Shown: positions 1-5,291 of the stretch, one piece after another | Position numbering within the stretch: position 1 is the first letter of the stretch | Layout of the letters: the number at the start of each line of letters is the position of its first letter | NCBI GenBank assembly: GCA_007135845.1 | Contig: SLIC01000068.1 | Location: 1 to 7,789, forward strand | Reading direction: 5' to 3' | Source of the DNA: Candidatus Brevefilum sp. | GTDB taxonomy: Bacteria; Chloroflexota; Anaerolineae; Anaerolineales; Anaerolineaceae | DNA: 7,789 bases | Program-made: the position numbers and the translations under genes | The notes under the pieces: generated by a model | Seen by the model: only the letters and a program-made list of their open reading frames with translations | Databases searched by the model: none | Told to the model about the DNA's origin: nothing

Positions 1-61
1 CGGGATACCCACATAATTGAATGTTTTCAGTTTTCCACAAGATCAATGGGAAAAATTTTGA

Positions 62-96
62 ACCATTCACTATTCACAACTTACTATTCACGAACT
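62..96. repeat. Degenerate heptamer tandem repeat downstream of the GH3 gene
   Basis: Five consecutive 7-bp units in register: ACCATTC, ACTATTC, ACAACTT, ACTATTC and ACGAACT. The first unit is the exact reverse complement of GAATGGT, which recurs at 2029-2042, 2077-2083 and 2114-2120 on the other side of the GH3 gene. The gene is therefore flanked by heptamers in inverted orientation. No strong terminator hairpin is visible between this array and the window edge. The unit boundaries are seen directly; function is unknown. Confidence 0.6.
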
Positions 97-99
97 TTC

Positions 100-1944
100 C
101 TAAAAACTTAGTCCATACCCACGGGGATATAAAGGGTCCTTTGAGTCTGAGGGGACATCGGAGCGCTGTGCGCGGACGGCGTCCATTGAGGAGGGCAGTT
201 CAAAGGGCAGTTTGCCCTCTGGGGCGGCTTTGCCAAAGATCACATTCAACACGGCTTGATCGGTCGCACCGTATTCACCCAGCAGTGCGGCTGCCGCCGC
301 GTTGATCTCTGGGATGACGGCTGGGCGGTCCAACTCAATCACCACGATGGTGGGCTTCGCCTTTAGCAGGCGTAAAATGGCGGCTTTTTCCTCGCCTTTG
401 AAGTCCAGGTCGCCATGGTGAAAACTGCGCCCAAAGGGGACTTCGACATCAGCGGGTGTCCACGGGGTGCTCAACCGCAGAATGACCAGGTCAGCCTCTT
501 CTGGTGTTGATACCAGTTCAGCATAGTCCTGGGCGACATCTGGTGCAATGTTTTCTACATAAACTTTCTCAGTTCCATCTAAGGGCAGGATATGATTGTT
601 GTTTTTCAAGAGGGTCATCGCCCGCGATTGGGAAGCCAGGCTGGCTGCTTTTGGGTCGGGATTCCCAAACACCTGGAAGATAAGCTCAGGGTCACTGAAG
701 GGGTTGTCGAATAAGCCCAACGCAAATTTGAGGCGCAGCACTCGCCGCACGGCCTGGTCAACACGTGCAATCGGCACCATGCCAGCCTCGACTGCCTGGA
801 TGATGAACTGCGGGCAGCTTTCCCCGCCAAACATATCAACACCGGCATTGAGGATCTTGGCAACGCGTTCAACTTCATCCAGGTGTTCCACACCCCAGGC
901 GCGGGCCGGCCAGGTGAACTCGGGTGTCACCAGGTCGGTGACCAATCCCCAATCGGTGCACACCAGCCCATCATAACCGAGTTGTTCCCGCAGCAGTGTG
1001 GTGATGATCGTTTTATTGAAAGCCATTGCTACGTTCTCATCTGTCTGGTCAATGGGGATGCCGTAATAGGGCATGATGGCGGCAGTGTTGGCAGCAATGG
1101 CAGCTTTAAAGGGGATCAGGTGGTAGTCGAAGTTGTCCCCGGGGTAGACCTGACCTTTTTGAATCGCAAAGTGGGGATCAAGCCCTTCTGCTTGAGGTCC
1201 TCCGCCCGGGAAGTGCTTGGTCATACAGGCCACACTTTGGGGTCCAAGCCTTTCTCCCTGGAGACCGGCAATATAGGCGGTTACCAGGTGGGCGGTGAGG
1301 TGGGCATCCTCGCCGAAGGTGCCGTTGATGCGCGGCCAGCGCGGCTCGGTTGCCAGGTCAATCTGGGGATGGAGCGCAATCCGGAACCCAACGGCCAGGT
1401 ATTCCTGTCTGACAATATCTGCAAACTGGCGCACCAGTTGTGCGTCTGCGATGGCACCCATACCAAGGGGCTGACACCACTGTGAGAAATCCTTGGCCTG
1501 CATCTCGAAAATCGACTGGCTGAAGTGATTGCGTGGGTCAGAGGCAATCGTCACCGGGATACCCAGCCGAGTCCCTTCAGCGAACTGCTGGAGAAGATTG
1601 TGCCACTGTGCCACGATTGATGCACCAGGTATTTCCCACAGGTTGAAATGGTTTAACAGGAGGACTTCCACCTGTGTTTTTGCTGCCATACCGAATTGTG
1701 CGGTATAGGGACTATCATCCAATGATCCATCCTCGTTGACTGCAGTACCGCTGATGAAGAGCGCGCCGGCTTTTTCCTGCAACGTCATCTGACCCAGCAG
1801 GTCTTCGACCCGCGCTTTAACCGGCTGCCGGGGGTCTTCGTAAACATCCAGGACACCATTTTTGTTAAGGTCTCGATAGACAAACCCATTTTCAGACCTG
1901 ACCAGGCTGGAAAATTGCTGAATGAGATGTGGGTTGTGGGCCAT
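100..1944 (-). CDS. Glycoside hydrolase family 3 enzyme (beta-glucosidase-like), cytoplasmic
   Basis: A 614-residue retaining glycosidase of family GH3 that probably removes terminal beta-linked sugars from small oligosaccharides. The order is an N-terminal EF-hand-like loop (D25, N27, N29, V31, D33, E36), a TIM-barrel domain to about residue 410, and a C-terminal alpha/beta sandwich ending in YPRGYGLSF. Family motifs seen: SDPRNH at 135-140 (D136, likely substrate contact), PRWPR with GTFGED at 201-213, KHFPGG at 243-248, and TDWG at 330-333 with D331 as the expected nucleophile. The C-terminal domain carries the GEYGATD...GKAAPEGKLP signature near 556-580. The acid/base Glu cannot be assigned by eye, as its position varies in the family. 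There is no signal peptide and no C-terminal Fn3-like domain, so it probably acts inside the cell on imported sugars. The start is set by AAGGAG six bases upstream of ATG. The exact substrate is unknown. Confidence 0.95.
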   Translation of the reverse strand: MAHNPHLIQQFSSLVRSENGFVYRDLNKNGVLDVYEDPRQPVKARVEDLLGQMTLQEKAGALFISGTAVNEDGSLDDSPYTAQFGMAAKTQVEVLLLNHFNLWEIPGASIVAQWHNLLQQFAEGTRLGIPVTIASDPRNHFSQSIFEMQAKDFSQWCQPLGMGAIADAQLVRQFADIVRQEYLAVGFRIALHPQIDLATEPRWPRINGTFGEDAHLTAHLVTAYIAGLQGERLGPQSVACMTKHFPGGGPQAEGLDPHFAIQKGQVYPGDNFDYHLIPFKAAIAANTAAIMPYYGIPIDQTDENVAMAFNKTIITTLLREQLGYDGLVCTDWGLVTDLVTPEFTWPARAWGVEHLDEVERVAKILNAGVDMFGGESCPQFIIQAVEAGMVPIARVDQAVRRVLRLKFALGLFDNPFSDPELIFQVFGNPDPKAASLASQSRAMTLLKNNNHILPLDGTEKVYVENIAPDVAQDYAELVSTPEEADLVILRLSTPWTPADVEVPFGRSFHHGDLDFKGEEKAAILRLLKAKPTIVVIELDRPAVIPEINAAAAALLGEYGATDQAVLNVIFGKAAPEGKLPFELPSSMDAVRAQRSDVPSDSKDPLYPRGYGLSF

Positions 1945-1950
1945 GGAATG

Positions 1951-1956
1951 CTCCTT
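1951..1956 (-). promoter_or_regulatory. Ribosome binding site of the GH3 gene
   Basis: On the minus strand this reads AAGGAG, six bases before the ATG at 1944. It is a near-consensus Shine-Dalgarno sequence and decides the start codon. Confidence 0.85.
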
Positions 1957-1978
1957 GATTTTCAGGGTTGTGCTATTG

Positions 1979-1984
1979 ATTATA
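1979..1984 (-). promoter_or_regulatory. Putative -10 box for the GH3 gene
   Basis: The minus strand reads TATAAT, preceded by AAGT, about 35 bases upstream of the GH3 start codon. No good TTGACA-like -35 is seen; the -35 position falls within the heptamer array at 1994-2042. Assignment rests on the exact -10 consensus and its position only. Confidence 0.5.
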
Positions 1985-1993
1985 ACTTGGAAG

Positions 1994-2042
1994 GGATGGT
2001 GAATTGAGATTTGTGAATTGAGAATTGTGAATGGTGAATGGT
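1994..2042. repeat. Heptamer tandem repeat array, GAATGGT type
   Basis: Seven 7-bp units in register: GGATGGT, GAATTGA, GATTTGT, GAATTGA, GAATTGT, GAATGGT and GAATGGT. Two more isolated GAATGGT copies follow at 2077-2083 and 2114-2120. The array is the reverse-complement type of the ACCATTC/ACTATTC units at 62-96. It sits just upstream of the GH3 promoter. Confidence 0.75.
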
Positions 2043-2113
2043 CCCGCTCCGCTTTGCTTCGGGGAGGCTGCGCGCTGAATGGTTCCTTAAAAGGAAACTG
2101 AGCGCTAAACTGT
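2043..2113. other. GC-rich insert between heptamer units, with imperfect hairpin
   Basis: A GC-rich stretch breaks the heptamer phase after 2042. It contains an imperfect inverted repeat: GCGCT (2072-2076) pairs with AGCGC (2101-2105), and inside it TTCCTT (2083-2088) pairs with AAGGAA (2091-2096). One GAATGGT unit lies within it. No coding sequence is evident. It could be a small repeated intergenic element, but this cannot be tested from a single copy. Confidence 0.4.
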
Positions 2114-2150
2114 GAATGGTTATCAATCGAATGTTTCCGGTTTGAGTTTT

Positions 2151-2255
2151 ACCTTTCACCTTTCACCTTTGACCTTTCCCCTTTGAGCTTTCACCTTTCA
2201 GCTATGAGCCATGAGCTACCAGCTACGAGCTATTAGCTATCAGCTATTAGCCGCC
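2151..2255. repeat. Heptamer tandem repeat array, ACCTTTC to AGCTATT type
   Basis: Fifteen 7-bp units in perfect register with no indel. Units 1-7 are of the ACCTTTC kind (ACCTTTC, ACCTTTG, CCCTTTG, AGCTTTC), and units 8-14 of the AGCTATT kind (AGCTATG, AGCCATG, AGCTACC, AGCTACG, AGCTATC). The last unit, AGCCGCC, is degenerate. The consensus drifts gradually along the array while A at position 1 and C at position 3 stay almost fixed. The array ends 13 bp before the TATAAT box of the permease gene. Short tandem heptamers are known in cyanobacteria (STRR sequences); kinship to those is not implied. Confidence 0.85.
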
Positions 2256-2268
2256 ATCCCCTCTCAGG

Positions 2269-2274
2269 TATAAT
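2269..2274 (+). promoter_or_regulatory. Putative -10 box for the permease gene
   Basis: An exact TATAAT, about 40 bp upstream of the permease ATG, giving an expected transcript leader of roughly 30 bases. The -35 position (around 2246-2252, ATTAGCC) overlaps the last heptamer units and is a poor match to TTGACA. Confidence 0.55.
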
Positions 2275-2313
2275 CTGGAAAGGGATGCTGTGTATTTGTA
2301 AAAAGGCTGGTTT

Positions 2314-4113
2314 ATGTCATTGACACATGAAACAATCACATTGATCGTCATCCTGGTGATGATGATCCTATTGCTCCGGGAGACCTTCCGCTCGGATGTG
2401 GTGGCATTGTTTGTAATGGTCACCCTGGGTGTGACGGGAGTGGTGGGCATTGATAAGCTCTTTTCAGGATTCAGCAGCTCGATTGTGATCACGATCATTG
2501 CGGTTGCCATTATCTCAGAGGCCCTCTCACTGACCGGGCTTTCCAACCGGATTATGGGATGGTTGATCAAAATGTGTGGTGAAGATGAACGGCGTACCCA
2601 GGCAGTCATCCTGGCTGTATCAGCCCTCTCCAGCCAGATCCTCAATCCCATCATTGCCGCCGGGATATTGATGCCGGCCGTGATGGGGCTCAGCCGCCGA
2701 TCCCGTTTCAATCCATCCATCCTGCTCCTGCCTCTGGCATTTGGTGTGACGGTCGGCGGCTCAGCAGCGTTTTTATCCTCCTGGAATGTGGTTGCCAATG
2801 AGATCCTGCTCAATGCGGGTTTACCATCCTTTCGCTTCACAGATTTTTTGCTGGTCGGTTTGCCGTTGGCCCTGTGGGCCATCGTCCTTGTGTATCGTTG
2901 GGGTGGTCAGCTGCTTAAGCCTGATCAGAGAAGTCAGCTTGCCAGCGAATCATTACGAATGAACTTGATTGACCTGTATCAGCTTAAAGAAAACCTGGGA
3001 CATGTGACCATCTTATCTGGATCACCCATGGCAGACCGCTCCATCCGGGATGCAGATTGGGCAAACCGGACCGGATTAAGTATTGTTGGCATTATCCGCT
3101 CAGGCAAGCTCATCCTGGCACCCGACAGCCAGACGGAATTGTTTGCTGGAGATATCCTCATGGTCCAGGGTGAGACCGATCCTGAACAACTTGACACGTT
3201 AGGGTTGGCGATCGAGCCTGGCCTGCCCGCTGATGCAGACCTAAAAAGCCAGACAGCTACCCTGGCGGAAGTGGTGTTGGCGCCTCATGCATCTGCGGTT
3301 GGTAGGACAGTCCAGGAAGCCAATTTCCGAGAAAAATATGGTTTGAATGTGCTGGGAATCTGGCGTGAGGGGAAACCCATCCTCGAGAACGTGGGCACCA
3401 CGCCGCTCAACTTCGGTGATGCGCTGCTGGTGCATGGGCGTCCTGACCGGTTGAAGGCGCTCCCCACTGAGCGTGATTGGATTGTAATGAATGAAGACCC
3501 GGATGTGCCCCTGCGGCATGGCAAACGCTGGCTGACCCTCGGTATCACAATGCTGGCATTGATACTGGCGATCGCCAATATCCTGCCAATCCACCTGGCG
3601 GTGATGATTGGCGCGGTGTTGATGCTGTTCACCCGCACCCTGTCTGTAAATGAAGCCTACCAGGCGATTGATTGGCGCGTGATCTTCCAGGTGTCGGGGA
3701 TGTGGTCCCTCAGTTTGGCGATCCAGTCTTCCGGGTTGGCGGATACGGTCATTCAGACGCTTTTTCCACAAGGCACTACCCTGCAGCCGATCTTGATTTT
3801 GGGTATTCTGGGTGTGATTACGACGTTATTGACACAATTTATTGGTGCGCCAGTTTCGGTCTTATTAATCGCCCCCTTTGCCCTGACCATCGCCCGTACA
3901 CTGGGCTTCAACCCGCAGGCAGCCGTAATGATGATTGCTTTAAGTGCTTCGCTGACCTTCATAACGCCTTTTGCCAGCCCGGTCAATGTGATGGTGATGA
4001 GCCCGGGGGAGTATACTGCCCGGGATTTCCTGCGAGTCGGGCTGCCGATGGTTATTGGCGGCATGGTGATTATCCTGTTGGGCGTGCAGGTTTTTTGGTT
4101 ATGGCTGCGTTGA
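2314..4113 (+). CDS. SLC13-type (DASS/ion transporter superfamily) permease with two TrkA-C domains
   Basis: A 599-residue inner-membrane transporter of the SLC13 permease type, a family that moves anions such as sulfate or dicarboxylates. The N-terminal half has membrane segments near residues 7-23, 28-48, 55-76, 97-125, 135-160 and 178-195. Two cytoplasmic TrkA-C (RCK_C) domains follow at about 215-300 and 314-386, each with the typical ending GDILMVQG or GDALLVHG. The C-terminal half has segments near 405-440, 452-472, 489-525, 534-562 and 573-597, with TPFASPVNVMV at 551-561 matching the family's TPFxxxxNLMV motif. The two SNT-type motifs that bind Na+ and substrate in characterised DASS proteins are not conserved: the equivalent sites read LNP (110-112) and GAP (511-513). 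Substrate and coupling ion are therefore unclear. AAAAGG seven bases before ATG supports the start. It diverges from the GH3 gene. Confidence 0.9.
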   Translation: MSLTHETITLIVILVMMILLLRETFRSDVVALFVMVTLGVTGVVGIDKLFSGFSSSIVITIIAVAIISEALSLTGLSNRIMGWLIKMCGEDERRTQAVILAVSALSSQILNPIIAAGILMPAVMGLSRRSRFNPSILLLPLAFGVTVGGSAAFLSSWNVVANEILLNAGLPSFRFTDFLLVGLPLALWAIVLVYRWGGQLLKPDQRSQLASESLRMNLIDLYQLKENLGHVTILSGSPMADRSIRDADWANRTGLSIVGIIRSGKLILAPDSQTELFAGDILMVQGETDPEQLDTLGLAIEPGLPADADLKSQTATLAEVVLAPHASAVGRTVQEANFREKYGLNVLGIWREGKPILENVGTTPLNFGDALLVHGRPDRLKALPTERDWIVMNEDPDVPLRHGKRWLTLGITMLALILAIANILPIHLAVMIGAVLMLFTRTLSVNEAYQAIDWRVIFQVSGMWSLSLAIQSSGLADTVIQTLFPQGTTLQPILILGILGVITTLLTQFIGAPVSVLLIAPFALTIARTLGFNPQAAVMMIALSASLTFITPFASPVNVMVMSPGEYTARDFLRVGLPMVIGGMVIILLGVQVFWLWLR

Positions 4114-4141
4114 GCTCGCGCAGGATCAATGAAATGATAAA

Positions 4142-4162
4142 ATCCTTCCTCTTTTGAAGGAT
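4142..4162. terminator. Putative terminator hairpin downstream of the permease
   Basis: ATCCTTC (4142-4148) and GAAGGAT (4156-4162) form a 7-bp stem with a 7-base loop, 28 bp after the permease stop. The following ATATCTTTAT is only weakly T-rich on the plus strand. On the minus strand the stem is followed by TTTAT, so it could act in both directions between the convergent genes. Confidence 0.45.
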
Positions 4163-4172
4163 ATCTTTATAA

Positions 4173-4205
4173 CAATGAACACAGGTGACATTAATTGTGT
4201 TCTTG
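4173..4205. other. Inverted repeat between convergent genes
   Basis: GAACACA (4177-4183) and TGTGTTC (4196-4202) are perfect inverted repeats 12 bases apart. They extend by CAA/TTG across a single unpaired T at 4176. No T-tract follows, so a terminator role is weak; it could be a protein-binding site or an RNA hairpin. Confidence 0.4.
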
Positions 4206-4235
4206 ATGTAAGAAAAGATTCATGTTTCTTGATGT
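4200..4235. repeat. Short direct repeat TTCTTGATGT
   Basis: The 10-mer TTCTTGATGT occurs at 4200-4209 and again at 4226-4235, a 26-bp period. The first copy overlaps the right arm of the neighbouring inverted repeat. Function unknown; it may be chance in an AT-rich gap. Confidence 0.35.
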
Positions 4236-4266
4236 TTGGTTTCTTTCACTTTTTGTCAAACTGTAA

Positions 4267-4299
4267 AAAATGTGCACTCAATTTCTGAAGGCACATTTT
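4267..4299 (-). terminator. Probable terminator of the lipoprotein gene
   Basis: AAAATGTGC (4267-4275) and GCACATTTT (4291-4299) form a perfect 9-bp stem with a 15-base loop. Read on the minus strand it lies about 50 bases past the lipoprotein stop and runs into a T-rich 3' side (CATTTTTTAC), as expected for an intrinsic terminator. The stem is AT-rich, so its strength is uncertain. Confidence 0.5.
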
Positions 4300-4350
4300 C
4301 ATATAATCAGGTTGTGCGAAAGGACCTGGTCCCAATGATTTTGCTGGGTT

Positions 4351-4989
4351 CTACTCAGCCCTCACGATGGTTGAGTCCGCGCCGTGGTAGACATAGGTTT
4401 CACCTGCTGCAGACAGGGTCATAATGTAACCTTCTGTGAGCACCGGGGCATACATCATATCTTCCTCCGGTACGCCCAGGCTGGTATCCGGGAAGGTGTG
4501 TTCTTCAACCGATATGGGGATCACTTCATCTGCCCCGATCCCCAGTTCTGCAGCCTGGTCTGCCATCGCCATATCCAGCAGCACACCGTAGGGAACACTT
4601 GCATAAAGCTCATCCAGCTCAGCTGCCAGGTTGCGGTCTGAACGGTATTGAACGCCTTCAACATTGACGATTTCCCCGCCAAACTGCACTCGAAAGACCT
4701 CTTCGCCATCTCGATACCCGGCGATCCAATAAAGATAACCTGAGCGCGGTTCCTGTTCAGTTTCTCGTTGGGTTTCAATTGAATCGATGAAATCCAGCGC
4801 CGCTGTCAGCTCTGGGCCAGGTGCGGAAATTCGCATCTCGCCGGTGTTGCCATCCAGCATGCGTAGATGAGTGATCGACTCCCGGTCGCCCATCAGCATT
4901 TGTGTATCCAGTGCCTCAAGCTGACTGGGTCCACAAGCGGTTAGAGCCATCAGTATAATCATGGCCACAAGCGTCAGTTGTTTAATCAT
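4351..4989 (-). CDS. Putative lipoprotein with C-terminal SLGCP-like domain
   Basis: A 212-residue exported lipoprotein of unknown function. The N-terminus has a basic start (MIKQ), a hydrophobic core at about 5-16 and the lipobox LTAC with Cys19 as the lipidation site. Residues about 50-130 look like a small alpha/beta domain (YLYWIAGYRDGEEVFRVQFG near 85-104); a resemblance to DUF5301-like domains is only a guess. Residues about 134-210 match a pattern I recall from hypothetical proteins of Anaerolineae and other bacteria: a helix of the form A..LAxxLGxxxxEI, then WPDxSLGCPxxGxxYxxVxTxGYxIxL, then GxxYxYH. Here it reads FPDTSLGVP (166-174), EGYIMTL (186-192) and ETYVYHG (197-203). The usual Cys of SLGCP is Val173. 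ATG is preceded by GGAGG at five bases. The gene converges with the permease and diverges from the GDPD gene. Confidence 0.85.
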   Translation of the reverse strand: MIKQLTLVAMIILMALTACGPSQLEALDTQMLMGDRESITHLRMLDGNTGEMRISAPGPELTAALDFIDSIETQRETEQEPRSGYLYWIAGYRDGEEVFRVQFGGEIVNVEGVQYRSDRNLAAELDELYASVPYGVLLDMAMADQAAELGIGADEVIPISVEEHTFPDTSLGVPEEDMMYAPVLTEGYIMTLSAAGETYVYHGADSTIVRAE

Positions 4990-4994
4990 GGTTT

Positions 4995-4999
4995 CCTCC
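4995..4999 (-). promoter_or_regulatory. Ribosome binding site of the lipoprotein gene
   Basis: The minus strand reads GGAGG, five bases before the ATG at 4989. It confirms the start that gives the complete signal peptide. No convincing promoter is seen further upstream on this strand. Confidence 0.8.
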
Positions 5000-5061
5000 G
5001 TTAATTGTGTTGGGTTGCTTTGTGTTAGATAGACGGGTTAGGATTTGCTTTTGTTCCAGTT

Positions 5062-5117
5062 AGAAGGTGAAGGTTGAAAGCTCAAAGAACTTAGAACTTA
5101 AATCTTAGAGATTTGAA
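5062..5117. repeat. Loose heptamer repeat array, GAAGGTT/CTTAGAA type
   Basis: Eight 7-bp units can be laid in register: AGAAGGT, GAAGGTT, GAAAGCT, CAAAGAA, CTTAGAA, CTTAAAT, CTTAGAG and ATTTGAA. The pair GAAGGTT-GAAAGCT resembles the reverse complement of ACCTTTC and AGCTTTC units at 2186-2199, so this array is inverted relative to that one. A small inverted repeat, AAATCT/AGATTT, lies at 5100-5114. Degeneracy is high. Confidence 0.5.
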
Positions 5118-5177
5118 TGCAGTTTCTAAACTCAGCCGACTTCCTACTCAATGTTATTCAGGACGACACAATGGTCA

Positions 5178-5248
5178 CTAATTCCTACTACCTGGTTCCT
5201 AATCGCCTAATTCTTATTCATCCCTCACCATTCACCGTTTCTTAGCTA
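5178..5248. repeat. Loose heptamer repeat array, CTAATTC type
   Basis: Seven-bp units CTAATTC, CTACTAC, CTGGTTC and CTAATCG, then after one extra C, CTAATTC, TTATTCA, TCCCTCA, CCATTCA, CCGTTTC and TTAGCTA. The units lead directly into the TATAAT box at 5247-5252. The array is more degenerate than that at 2151-2255 and contains one phase slip at 5206. Confidence 0.5.
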
Positions 5249-5252
5249 TAAT
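5247..5252 (+). promoter_or_regulatory. Putative -10 box for the GDPD-ribokinase operon
   Basis: An exact TATAAT that overlaps the last heptamer unit. The -35 position, around CTCACC at 5224-5229, is a poor match. Transcription would start near 5259, inside the palindrome at 5256-5267, giving a leader of about 33 bases. Confidence 0.55.
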
Positions 5253-5255
5253 GAT

Positions 5256-5267
5256 AGTGATGTCACT
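5256..5267. promoter_or_regulatory. Putative operator palindrome at the transcription start
   Basis: AGTGA-TG-TCACT is a 5-bp-arm inverted repeat with a 2-bp centre, lying 3 bp after the TATAAT box and covering the predicted start of transcription. Its position suits a repressor site. No regulator gene is present in the window and the binding family is not known. Confidence 0.4.
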
Positions 5268-5291
5268 TTAGGGGATTGGAGTTTTTTGCTT

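Noticed and set aside
21..305. Plus-strand 94-residue open frame at the left edge
   Set aside because: Most of it is antisense to the 3' end of the GH3 gene and the rest reads through the heptamer repeats; there is no supporting motif.
883..1485. 200-residue plus-strand open frame opposite the GH3 gene
   Set aside because: It lies wholly inside the GH3 gene on the other strand, has no recognisable domain, and the GH3 frame carries clear family motifs through the region.
2151..2255. Possible CRISPR array
   Set aside because: Units are 7 bp, directly adjacent and degenerate, with no unique spacers and no cas gene.
2247..2882. 211-residue minus-strand open frame over the permease start
   Set aside because: It overlaps the membrane-coding part of the permease and has a low-complexity composition typical of an antisense shadow; no domain or ribosome binding site seen.
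4302..4307. TATAAT on the plus strand in the convergent gap
   Set aside because: No -35 match and no plus-strand gene downstream before the GDPD gene; likely chance in AT-rich sequence beside a terminator.
4236..4424. 62-residue plus-strand open frame downstream of the permease
   Set aside because: It reads through the lipoprotein terminator into the antisense of that gene, with no ribosome binding site or recognisable sequence.
5286..5291. TTG at 5286 as start of the GDPD gene
   Set aside because: It adds only two residues, lies just four bases from GGAG, and an ATG follows in frame at 5292 with more acceptable spacing.
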